Below are positions 1 to 5,358 of a stretch of DNA of 7,516 nucleotides, piece after piece. Under the pieces are notes generated by a model. It saw only the letters and a program-made list of their open reading frames with translations. It was not told the origin of the DNA and did not search any database. The first letter of the stretch is position 1. Every line of letters starts with the position of its first letter. Both the position numbers and the translations under genes were made by a program. The stretch comes from Pseudomonadota bacterium (GTDB lineage: Bacteria; Cyanobacteriota; Vampirovibrionia; LMEP-6097): NCBI GenBank assembly GCA_009924885.1, contig RFQS01000112.1, positions 1 to 7,516 of the forward strand. Direction: 5' to 3'.

Positions 1-134
1 CAGACTTACATCTGTATGGATTTTTGAAATATTTTAGAATGAGACAGCCCTGATTAAACCCACGGCATTCTGCTCAACATAATATCAAAGAGGGCGAGAA
101 ATTACAAGGGGCAGATTTTAGGTTCTTAAAAAAT

Positions 135-2267
135 TTAACCACCCACAGCTGGTACGTCCATTTCTGTTCCAACTGTTTCCATAACCTGAATATTAAAGTC
201 AGAGGAAAGCTCAGCGTAGCTAAGTATGTGTACGTGTGAATCAAACTGTTCTATTAACCTAAATAGTGGTAAACGCAGTGAGGGACCGCAGATTAATACA
301 GGCCTTCTTTCGGCTTGTTCTAGAATACGCCTAGATGCGTGAGAAATCATAGTTACTAAATTCTGTATCTGTTTAGGATCTAATATTAGAACTGTCGCAT
401 CATCGACTTTCTGTAGAGCTTGTTCTAGCTTATTCTCCCAGCTAGGATGGAAGGCCATGGCTGGCAGCTGTCTATCTGGTGTGGCAAACTCTAAGCAGAT
501 CTGCCTGCCAAGTGTGACCCTGAGTTTTTCTGAAAGAGTGTCGGGGTCTTTAATGGAGACACTTAGATCTTCTAATTTTTCTAGAATATAGTGAATATCT
601 CTGATGGAGACTCTTTCCTTAAGTAAATTAACGAAGACTCTTCTTAAATCACCTAAAGAAATAGCACCGGGTACTAAATTATCGACTAACTGTTCATCAG
701 TATGCTTAACTTGGTCAAGAACTCTTCTTACATCAGATTTTTCAAGTAGATCATCTATATTTCGTCTTACGACTTCAGCTAGGTGAGCGGTTATTACCCT
801 TACTGCTGGTGCTGCTGGCTTATCCCAGTCTATCTGTTCTAAGTAATCTGGGTCTACCCAGTAGGCTCCCTCTTGTAAAGCTGGCTCCCAGCCTTGAATA
901 GAGCCAGGTGGTGGCTCAGAATAAATATTATCCCAGTCTTCACGTAGAATAAGCATTTTATCAGGATAGATCTCAGCACTAGCTACTGTCGTATCACGAA
1001 TGATAATCCTGTATTCATTTGCAGATAAACTTGGTGCATCCATTATCCTGACAGAAGGCAGTATATAACCTAAGTTCAAAGTAAGCTGGTGTCTTAAACT
1101 CGCTACCTCTGGCACCAGAGTACCATTCTTAGCGGGATCTGCGATGTCTAATAAATCAGCTCCTACCCAGATAGCTAATTTATCTACTTCTAATAAGGAG
1201 TACATCATCTCTGGAGTTGCACGCGGAGCGCCACTTTGATCGACATTTTCATTAAGTTCAACGCTAGTATCGACGTCATCGTCATCATCAGGCTTCTCAA
1301 GTTTCTTCGAAAAACTATAAGAAAGATATGCAAGAACACCAGCCATGATAAACATTGAAATTTTAGGCATACCAGGTAGGATACCGAGTATAACGAGTAA
1401 GGCAGAGCCGATAGCGAAAGCACTTGGCTTTTTCATTAACTGATTTGATAAATCTTGACCAAAGGAATCAGCAGTAGAACCAGCACGGGTAACGATAATA
1501 CCTGTTGCGATAGAAAGGATAAGAGCTGGAATGGTAGCAGAGATCGCGTCACCGATGGTTAAGATGATATATTTTTGAGCTGCTTCCTCGAAGCCCAAGC
1601 CCTTCTGCATCATACCGATGGATAAACCTGCCACTATGTTAATGATAGTGATGATAATACCAGCCATCGAATCACCTTTAACGAACTTAGAAGCACCGTC
1701 CATCGATCCGAAGAAAGCTGATTCACGTTCTACATCTTTACGCTTTTCTTTAGCTTGTTCACTAGTGATGAGACCTGCGTTAAAATCGGCATCTATACTC
1801 ATCTGTTTACCAGGCATCGCATCTAAAGTAAACCTAGCCGATACTTCAGCGACACGTTCAGCACCTTTCGTAATAACCATAAAGTTAACAACTGTAATAA
1901 TAACGAAGATAATCACCCCGACGACTATATTACCGCCAGCTACGAATAAGCCCATCGCTTCGATTAACTCTCCAGCATCACCGTGTAAAAGAATAGATCT
2001 GGTACTAGAAATATTCAGTGCTAAACGAAACATCGTAGTTAAAAGCAGAAAGGTAGGTAAACTTGCAAAATCCAGAGGTTTTGATATGTACAGTGAAATT
2101 CCTATTGCAAGTACTGAAAATGTGATGTTTAAAGAAATTAAAATGTCCAAAAGAATAGGCGGCAAAGGGATAATGATAATCAGGATAATCCCGAAGATTA
2201 CCAAGCCGACCAGTATTTCACTGATGTTGAATTTGCCCATTCTTTGAATTAGTACCCAAGAATTCAC
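135..2267 (-). CDS. flhA: Flagellar type III export gate protein FlhA
   Basis: Inner-membrane component of the flagellar export apparatus; the family forms a nonameric ring that couples proton motive force to secretion and docks chaperone-substrate complexes. The 710 residues fit the usual ~690-710. Residues 1-320 are the membrane half, with hydrophobic segments at about 18-60, 65-80, 107-133, 200-225, 235-260 and 283-318. The FHIPEP signature (RVAEVSARF, then LDAMPGKQM and IDAD) lies at 138-161 and a conserved KGD at 197-199. An Asp-rich linker (326-333) leads to the cytoplasmic domain. NEYRIIIRD (417-425), the segment 530-557 (VPGAISLGDLRRV, NLLKERVSIRD) and LSYAEL (682-687) resemble FlhA more than virulence SctV. 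The start is GTG at 2267, because an in-frame TAA directly precedes it. ATG at 2240 (residue 10) is the alternative, but neither has a local Shine-Dalgarno. No other flagellar gene is visible, so flhA is unlinked to flhB or flhF within this window. Confidence 0.93.
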   Translation of the reverse strand: MNSWVLIQRMGKFNISEILVGLVIFGIILIIIIPLPPILLDILISLNITFSVLAIGISLYISKPLDFASLPTFLLLTTMFRLALNISSTRSILLHGDAGELIEAMGLFVAGGNIVVGVIIFVIITVVNFMVITKGAERVAEVSARFTLDAMPGKQMSIDADFNAGLITSEQAKEKRKDVERESAFFGSMDGASKFVKGDSMAGIIITIINIVAGLSIGMMQKGLGFEEAAQKYIILTIGDAISATIPALILSIATGIIVTRAGSTADSFGQDLSNQLMKKPSAFAIGSALLVILGILPGMPKISMFIMAGVLAYLSYSFSKKLEKPDDDDDVDTSVELNENVDQSGAPRATPEMMYSLLEVDKLAIWVGADLLDIADPAKNGTLVPEVASLRHQLTLNLGYILPSVRIMDAPSLSANEYRIIIRDTTVASAEIYPDKMLILREDWDNIYSEPPPGSIQGWEPALQEGAYWVDPDYLEQIDWDKPAAPAVRVITAHLAEVVRRNIDDLLEKSDVRRVLDQVKHTDEQLVDNLVPGAISLGDLRRVFVNLLKERVSIRDIHYILEKLEDLSVSIKDPDTLSEKLRVTLGRQICLEFATPDRQLPAMAFHPSWENKLEQALQKVDDATVLILDPKQIQNLVTMISHASRRILEQAERRPVLICGPSLRLPLFRLIEQFDSHVHILSYAELSSDFNIQVMETVGTEMDVPAVGG

Positions 2268-2290
2268 TTAATAATGCAATATATAAGCAT
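2264..2290 (-). CDS. Candidate 8-codon leader peptide upstream of flhA
   Basis: Reading leftward, a strong AAGGAGG is followed after 9 nt by ATG (2290-2288) opening an ORF that encodes MLIYCIIK and ends at TGA (2266-2264). The TGA overlaps the flhA GTG start (2267-2265) as GTGA, the usual geometry of translational coupling. This would explain why flhA lacks a Shine-Dalgarno at normal distance from GTG 2267 or ATG 2240. Seen: the codons, spacing and overlap. Inferred: that it is translated and passes ribosomes to flhA. It is too short to test by coding statistics, and chance cannot be excluded. Confidence 0.4.
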   Translation of the reverse strand: MLIYCIIK

Positions 2291-2299
2291 TATTAAGTG
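2265..2299 (-). promoter_or_regulatory. Perfect 13-bp inverted repeat covering the flhA start codon
   Basis: CACTTAATAATGC (2265-2277) and GCATTATTAAGTG (2287-2299) are perfect reverse complements around a 9-nt AT-only spacer. In the flhA mRNA the 3' arm contains the GTG start and the 5' arm contains the leader ATG, so the hairpin would sequester both starts while leaving AAGGAGG exposed just 5'. It could be an RNA switch on translation. As DNA it could instead be an operator in the 82-bp divergent flhA/secF gap. The repeat is certain; the role is inferred. Confidence 0.55.
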
Positions 2300-2306
2300 C
2301 CTCCTT
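2300..2306 (-). promoter_or_regulatory. Strong Shine-Dalgarno AAGGAGG ahead of the flhA leader
   Basis: On the minus strand AAGGAGG lies 9 nt before the leader ATG at 2290 but 32 nt before the flhA GTG at 2267, too far for direct use unless the intervening hairpin is bridged. It sits immediately 5' of the 13-bp stem at 2265-2299. This site decides the start question: it favours initiation at the leader with coupling into flhA. Confidence 0.55.
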
Positions 2307-2349
2307 CATATAGGTAAATATATGCTATCCTCTATGATTTGGTTAAGAA

Positions 2350-3258
2350 ATGAAACTTGAGATAATAAAAAATTCCAAAATCTGTTTTATCCTATCAGGA
2401 TCACTGATGTTAACGAGTTTTATCTTTATAATCCTCTCTTTTGCTAAATTTTCCAGTCCTGTAAAGCTAGGTTTAGATTTTACGGGTGGTAGTAAAATCG
2501 AGTATGTTTTTCAAGTAAAAACACTTAAAGACCAAAATCTTTCATCTGAAGCTATTCAGCAAATTTTAAGTGAAGTTGGGTTAAATAACAGCACTGTTCA
2601 AGTCGCACCTCAAAAAGAAGTCATTGAGCTGATTCTGCGTACTAAAGCCGTTTCTGATGATCCAGTACTAGATAAGTTTAATAATCTTTTAGAAGTTAAA
2701 TTTGGAGTTTTTTCTGTTAATTCGATAGAAACAGTAAGCCCCATTATTGGGCCAGAATTATTTTCAAGTGCGATAACCTCTTTAATCATTACTATCCTAG
2801 GTATAGTTATTTATATTTCAACTAGATTTACAAGAGATTATGCTTTCTCAGCGATTATCGCTTTGATACATGATGTATTTATCGCAGTTGGTTTATTTGC
2901 CTTTCTCGGTATATTCTTTGCAATTGAGGTAGATAGTTTATTTATTACTGCATTATTAACTATTTTTGGATTTTCTGTACACGATACCATCGTAGTTTTC
3001 GATAGAATACGTGAAAATCAGAAATTACAGAGTAAAGCTTTTGATTTTGTTGCAGTTACAGAACTTAGTATTAATCAAGTTTTCCAGAGAAGTTTAAACA
3101 CTTCTTTAACGGTACTTACGGTGCTTGCTGTGCTGTTTTTCTTTGGTGGCTCTAGTACGACTCTTTTTGCAGGAGCTTTGTTCTTCGGGCTATTTATCGG
3201 TACTTACAGCAGTCTTTTTGTAGCTAGCCCGATTTTAGTTAAGCTTAGAAACAGGTAA
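2350..3258 (+). CDS. secF: Protein-export membrane protein SecF
   Basis: Accessory subunit of the Sec translocon; with SecD it uses the proton gradient to assist late steps of protein translocation across the inner membrane. The 302 residues are typical of SecF. TM1 is at about 11-32, followed by the SecF signature GLDFTGG (41-47), a periplasmic P1 region (48-130), PxIGPEL (131-136), and TM2-TM6 between about 138 and 297. The core motif FSVHDTIVVFDRIRE (208-222) matches the family's conserved NDT-V-x-DRxRE segment, except that the usual Asn before Asp is His211. GTYSSLFVASP (284-294) closes the last helix. EVDSLFITALLTI (193-205) resembles cyanobacterial SecF. The ATG at 2350 leaves a normal short N-terminus, and no Shine-Dalgarno precedes it. 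The usual partner secD is absent: upstream is the divergent flhA, so secD must lie elsewhere. Confidence 0.94.
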   Translation: MKLEIIKNSKICFILSGSLMLTSFIFIILSFAKFSSPVKLGLDFTGGSKIEYVFQVKTLKDQNLSSEAIQQILSEVGLNNSTVQVAPQKEVIELILRTKAVSDDPVLDKFNNLLEVKFGVFSVNSIETVSPIIGPELFSSAITSLIITILGIVIYISTRFTRDYAFSAIIALIHDVFIAVGLFAFLGIFFAIEVDSLFITALLTIFGFSVHDTIVVFDRIRENQKLQSKAFDFVAVTELSINQVFQRSLNTSLTVLTVLAVLFFFGGSSTTLFAGALFFGLFIGTYSSLFVASPILVKLRNR

Positions 3259-3290
3259 TTTTAAATATCGAGCGTAGGTCTCAGCAATCT

Positions 3291-3413
3291 TGGCACTGTT
3301 GCCGAACGTGCAAGTTCAAGGCTAAGGAGGACGAATGACCGCAGTGTATCAAGCATACATGAGGATCATGAGGACGACGAAAACGCAGAAATTGGAGTTC
3401 GGCAATAGTGCCA
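3291..3413. repeat. 123-nt GC-richer quasi-palindromic element
   Basis: Two 17-nt arms (3291-3307 and 3397-3413) pair as 16 Watson-Crick pairs plus one G-U: TGGCACTGTTGCCGAAC against GTTCGGCAATAGTGCCA. The element is nearly symmetrical. At its exact centre is a second hairpin, TGTAT (3345-3349), loop CAAGC, ATACA (3355-3359). Between centre and arms, ATGACC (3335-3340) can pair with GG-A-TCAT (3363-3369). By hand count 61 of 123 bases are G or C, well above the surrounding intergenic DNA. Two related stretches, GAGGACGA near 3327 and GAGGACGA near 3370, each run on to a CGCAG. It could be a dispersed palindromic repeat (MITE/REP-like) or a structured RNA gene. No known RNA family is recognised. 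Confidence 0.6.
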
Positions 3414-3421
3414 GCAGATAA
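3335..3421 (+). CDS. Candidate 28-codon micro-ORF inside the palindromic element
   Basis: ATG at 3335 is preceded after 4 nt by AAGGAGG (3324-3330), one of the two strongest Shine-Dalgarno matches in the window. The reading frame runs 28 codons to TAA at 3419-3421. The peptide begins MTAVYQAYMR and ends FGNSASR; it is basic, with five Arg and Lys residues between positions 10 and 19, and has no membrane segment or known motif. The frame crosses the whole right half of the quasi-palindrome, so the codons may simply reflect repeat sequence. No promoter is seen; read-through from secF could transcribe it. Treat as possible, not established. Confidence 0.27.
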   Translation: MTAVYQAYMRIMRTTKTQKLEFGNSASR

Positions 3422-3456
3422 AAAAACCGAGGTAAAACTCTCGTCTCACCTCGGTT
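3420..3456 (-). terminator. Rho-independent terminator of the ribbon-helix-helix gene
   Basis: A 9-bp stem, AACCGAGGT (3425-3433) with ACCTCGGTT (3448-3456), has a 14-nt loop. On the minus strand it is followed by an uninterrupted T run (the plus-strand A run 3420-3426, partly in the stem). It lies 24 nt past the stop of the 3481-3732 gene. On the plus strand the stem is followed by only TTAAAA, so it should not terminate secF efficiently. Confidence 0.82.
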
Positions 3457-3480
3457 AAAATCATCCCTCAGATAAAATGT

Positions 3481-3732
3481 TTATCTTTCTGCTGCGACTA
3501 GGTCTCTATCTAGAGACATCGCAAATGAGCCAGTAGCCTCTTCGATGTTACCACCAAGCTTATACTGCCTAGCCCATTGTTCTAGGACTTCAGCTTGGCT
3601 TACGTTTCTTTCCTGAGCAATGCCCTTAATAATTATTAACGCTTCAGGACTTAGGCGAAAAGATACCATCGTCTTGGCTTCGCCGTATCTTGGCTTAGGA
3701 CCTGTTTTTTTCTTACTTGCTGTTTCTATCAT
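3481..3732 (-). CDS. Small ribbon-helix-helix (CopG/Arc-like) DNA-binding protein
   Basis: An 83-residue protein with a basic N-terminal tail (KKK at 7-9, then GPKPR) followed by a ribbon-helix-helix fold. The DNA-contacting strand is TMVSFRL (21-27), helix A is SPEALIIIKGIAQERN (28-43), the turn is Val44, and helix B is SQAEVLEQWARQY (45-57). Residues 58-83 form a polar tail of unknown role. Such proteins dimerise and bind operator DNA through the paired strands; many are autorepressors or antitoxins. No toxin gene is adjacent: the gene has its own promoter region and a strong terminator, so it looks monocistronic. The ATG at 3732 is supported by AGGGGA about 6 nt upstream. The neighbouring coaE ends 151 bp upstream on the same strand. 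It is probably a stand-alone transcription factor; an orphan antitoxin is possible. Its target is not known. Confidence 0.85.
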   Translation of the reverse strand: MIETASKKKTGPKPRYGEAKTMVSFRLSPEALIIIKGIAQERNVSQAEVLEQWARQYKLGGNIEEATGSFAMSLDRDLVAAER

Positions 3733-3752
3733 TTAGATTCCCCTAATATTTC

Positions 3753-3807
3753 GTCTTAACTAGATGCTGATATATTTACACGTTATACATTAATATTCAG
3801 TTAAGAC
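3753..3807. promoter_or_regulatory. 9-bp inverted repeat, candidate operator for autoregulation
   Basis: GTCTTAACT (3753-3761) and AGTTAAGAC (3799-3807) are perfect reverse complements 37 nt apart. The distal arm covers the -35 box; the proximal arm lies just downstream of the predicted start. A third TTAAGA occurs at 3831-3836 within the palindrome CTTAATTAAG (3826-3835). Ribbon-helix-helix proteins typically bind short palindromic sites at their own promoter, so autoregulation is a reasonable inference. AT-rich DNA makes some of these matches cheap; the perfect 9-bp pair is the main support. Confidence 0.45.
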
Positions 3808-3809
3808 AA
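3782..3809 (-). promoter_or_regulatory. Candidate sigma-70-type promoter of the ribbon-helix-helix gene
   Basis: On the minus strand TTGTCT (3809-3804; 4 of 6 to TTGACA) and TATAAC (3787-3782; 5 of 6 to TATAAT) are separated by 16 nt. Transcription would start near 3775, giving a leader of about 43 nt before the ATG at 3732. The -35 hexamer overlaps the distal arm of the inverted repeat at 3753-3807. Confidence 0.5.
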
Positions 3810-3883
3810 AATAAATTGTGTATCACTTAATTAAGAATCATAATACAGGACTAGGATATTGTAAAGGCTTATTTCTGAAAAAT

Positions 3884-4507
3884 TTATTTTTTATTCTGAT
3901 TTACAAGGTTTTGAATGACTTTGAGTATCTTATCTTTAAATTCTTGAAGACTCGAATTATTCGAAATTACGATATCTGATTTAGAGATCTTTTCTTCTTG
4001 AGACATCTGAGAATTAATTCTATTTAATATATCGTCTTCGCTCATTTCTGGATTACGTTTTTTGAGCCTCTCTATTTGTACGGCTTTATCCACTTGAATA
4101 AAAACTATAGAATCAAATCTCTTTTCTAAATGTGCCTCAAAGAGCAAAGGAACATCGTTTACTAAAATAGGTGAATTTGCATTTTCTATCACCCATTCTT
4201 TGAGTTTTTTTTCTACTAAAGGATGCACCTTCTCTTCTAAAAGCTTTCGCTTAACTCTTTGTTCCTCTTTTTCACCAAAAATCTGCCCTGCAATAACTTT
4301 TCTATCTAAAGAACCATATTCCTTGATTAAAAATTCTTGTAAATCTTTGTCAGAATTATATAACTTATGAACAATGGCATCACTGCTGATAGAAGGTATT
4401 CCCTCTTCTTCAAAAAAACGAGCTGCGGTAGATTTACCAGAACCGATATTACCTGTCAGCCCTATTAAGTATGGTTTTTTAGCTAAATCCGAAGTTAAGA
4501 ATGACAC
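3884..4507 (-). CDS. coaE: Dephospho-CoA kinase
   Basis: Catalyses the last step of coenzyme A synthesis: ATP-dependent phosphorylation of the ribose 3'-OH of dephospho-CoA, in the cytoplasm. The 207 residues are usual for the family. The Walker A loop GNIGSGKST is at 19-27 after a beta strand (YLIGLT); the substrate-binding aspartate is in SSDAIVHKLY (41-50). VHPLV (94-98), the DVPLLFE motif (118-124), the lid region around RLKKRNPEMSEDD (147-159) and SDIVISNN (177-184) all match CoaE. It starts with GTG at 4507, inside the 3' end of the HD-GYP gene (13-nt overlap); no Shine-Dalgarno is visible there, so translation is probably coupled to the upstream gene. No in-frame ATG between GTG and the P-loop offers an alternative. 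No clear terminator follows; the ribbon-helix-helix promoter region begins downstream. Confidence 0.94.
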   Translation of the reverse strand: MSFLTSDLAKKPYLIGLTGNIGSGKSTAARFFEEEGIPSISSDAIVHKLYNSDKDLQEFLIKEYGSLDRKVIAGQIFGEKEEQRVKRKLLEEKVHPLVEKKLKEWVIENANSPILVNDVPLLFEAHLEKRFDSIVFIQVDKAVQIERLKKRNPEMSEDDILNRINSQMSQEEKISKSDIVISNNSSLQEFKDKILKVIQNLVNQNKK

Positions 4508-5157
4508 TGATTAAGGTTTAATTTTAATTCTTCTGTGCTGCAAACACCGATAATCTGATCATTAATGATAAATTTACTCTGCCACCACTCTGTAAATGCT
4601 TCCACGACTTCAGTATCGAATTGAGTGCCTGCACATCTTTTCAGCTCAGCCATAGCCTCTTCAGGGGTCTTAGCTGGGGTATAAATACGGTTAGTAGTCA
4701 TCGCATCATAAGAATCGACTACGCAAGTAATCTTAGCTATTAAAGGTATATCCTCCCCTGAAAGACCGTGTGGATAACCTTTACCATCTATCCTTTCATG
4801 ATGAAATAACACTGGTTCTAGACAATGTTTAAGTGAGTCAGATTGACTAATAATATCTGCTCCTAAAACCACGTGAGTTTTCATGATGCGAAATTCATCC
4901 ATCGTTAGAGAGGCTGGTTTTAGAAGTATGGCATCACGAATCCCTATTTTACCGATATCATGCAATAAAGCACCACCTTCTAAACTAACCTGTAATTGTT
5001 CAGGCAAAGAAAATAATTTCCCTAAATCCTTAGACATTTTATAGACTCGATAACTATGACCACTGGTATAGGGGTCTTTTAATTCCAAAGCATGAATGAG
5101 AGATTTAGCCACCTCGTAATAAGAATTATTTATTTTAGGATCTGATCTTTGGTTCAT
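4495..5157 (-). CDS. HD-GYP domain cyclic-di-GMP phosphodiesterase, single domain
   Basis: Predicted metal-dependent phosphodiesterase degrading c-di-GMP to pGpG or GMP, a signal that governs the motile-sessile switch. The 220-residue protein is almost only an HD-GYP domain. Visible metal and catalytic residues are His34 (SGHSYRV), HDIGK (66-70), His95 (KTH), His119-His120, and the signature HHERIDGKGYP (119-129). VVDSYDAMT (146-154) and GTQFDTEVVEAF (177-188) complete the domain. Two positions differ from the common form: THV replaces the usual HP near 95, and NRIYT (156-160) replaces DRPYR. There is no receiver, PAS, GAF or membrane domain, so regulation would come from expression or a partner. 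Activity is likely since all ligands are present. The ATG at 5157 lacks a clear Shine-Dalgarno. It overlaps coaE by 13 nt, which implies one transcript. Confidence 0.93.
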   Translation of the reverse strand: MNQRSDPKINNSYYEVAKSLIHALELKDPYTSGHSYRVYKMSKDLGKLFSLPEQLQVSLEGGALLHDIGKIGIRDAILLKPASLTMDEFRIMKTHVVLGADIISQSDSLKHCLEPVLFHHERIDGKGYPHGLSGEDIPLIAKITCVVDSYDAMTTNRIYTPAKTPEEAMAELKRCAGTQFDTEVVEAFTEWWQSKFIINDQIIGVCSTEELKLNLNQCHS

Positions 5158-5262
5158 TTAAATGAAACGATTAATATAATTATCGGATCGTTCCTGAAAA
5201 GCCTGAGGCCTTACTATATAATAGTATCTTTTAAAACTTAAAAAAACATTAACTTGTAATTT

Positions 5263-5304
5263 TATTGAGTAAAGAAAAGCTAATTAAGTATTTCTAACTC
5301 AATA
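5263..5304. promoter_or_regulatory. Composite inverted repeat between the HD-GYP and TPR genes
   Basis: TATTGAGT (5263-5270) pairs with ACTCAATA (5297-5304); nested inside, AGAAA (5273-5277) pairs with TTTCT (5291-5295). The structure lies in the 201-bp divergent gap, about 27 bp upstream of the candidate -10 of the TPR gene, so it would be an operator-like DNA site or part of a minus-strand leader. A second short inverted repeat, TACTAT-ATA-ATAGTA, is at 5212-5226. The sequence is AT-rich and the function unknown. Confidence 0.3.
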
Positions 5305-5330
5305 GTACGTTACTAGTATTTCAGTGGGAA

Positions 5331-5336
5331 TATAAT
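5331..5336 (+). promoter_or_regulatory. Candidate -10 box TATAAT for the TPR gene
   Basis: A perfect TATAAT lies 22 nt before the ATG at 5359, which would give a leader of only about 16 nt. No convincing -35 hexamer is found at 16-18 nt upstream; the closest (TTACTA at 5310) is a poor match at 15 nt. Moderate support only, as the region is AT-rich. Confidence 0.38.
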
Positions 5337-5358
5337 TTTTAGTTAGTGGTTCAAATTT

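Noticed and set aside
1..53. Possible 3' end of a plus-strand gene entering from the left edge
   Set aside because: All three forward frames run open from the edge to stops within about 53 nt (for example ending at TGA 51-53), but there are too few residues to choose one or name a family. Positions 54-134 hold no gene or terminator that I can support.
604..786. A 60-codon plus-strand frame within flhA
   Set aside because: It lies wholly antisense to the conserved FlhA cytoplasmic domain and is low-complexity Ser/Thr/Leu; shadow frame.
1205..1423. A 72-codon minus-strand frame in another phase within flhA
   Set aside because: It overlaps the FlhA frame on the same strand, and FlhA is continuous here, so there is no frameshift to explain it.
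1618..2247. A 209-codon open frame on the plus strand, antisense to flhA
   Set aside because: It mirrors the hydrophobic membrane half of flhA, has no ribosome site and resembles no family; it is a shadow of a strongly identified gene.
3359..3370. ACATGAGGATCA, identical to the 5' part of the MS2 coat-protein hairpin
   Set aside because: The 3' half needed to form that hairpin is absent, and the local folding partner is different; a chance match.
3366..3386. Hammerhead-ribozyme-like core (ATGAGG ... GAAAAC)
   Set aside because: The invariant CTGANGA is not present, and the stems required around the core do not form.
3420..3456. The 3425-3456 hairpin as a terminator of secF
   Set aside because: The T run lies on the minus-strand side; on the plus strand the stem is followed by TTAAAA, so it serves the leftward gene.
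3481..3732. Toxin-antitoxin module built on the ribbon-helix-helix gene
   Set aside because: No open frame of toxin size is adjacent on the same strand; flanking intergenic DNA holds a terminator on one side and promoter sites on the other.
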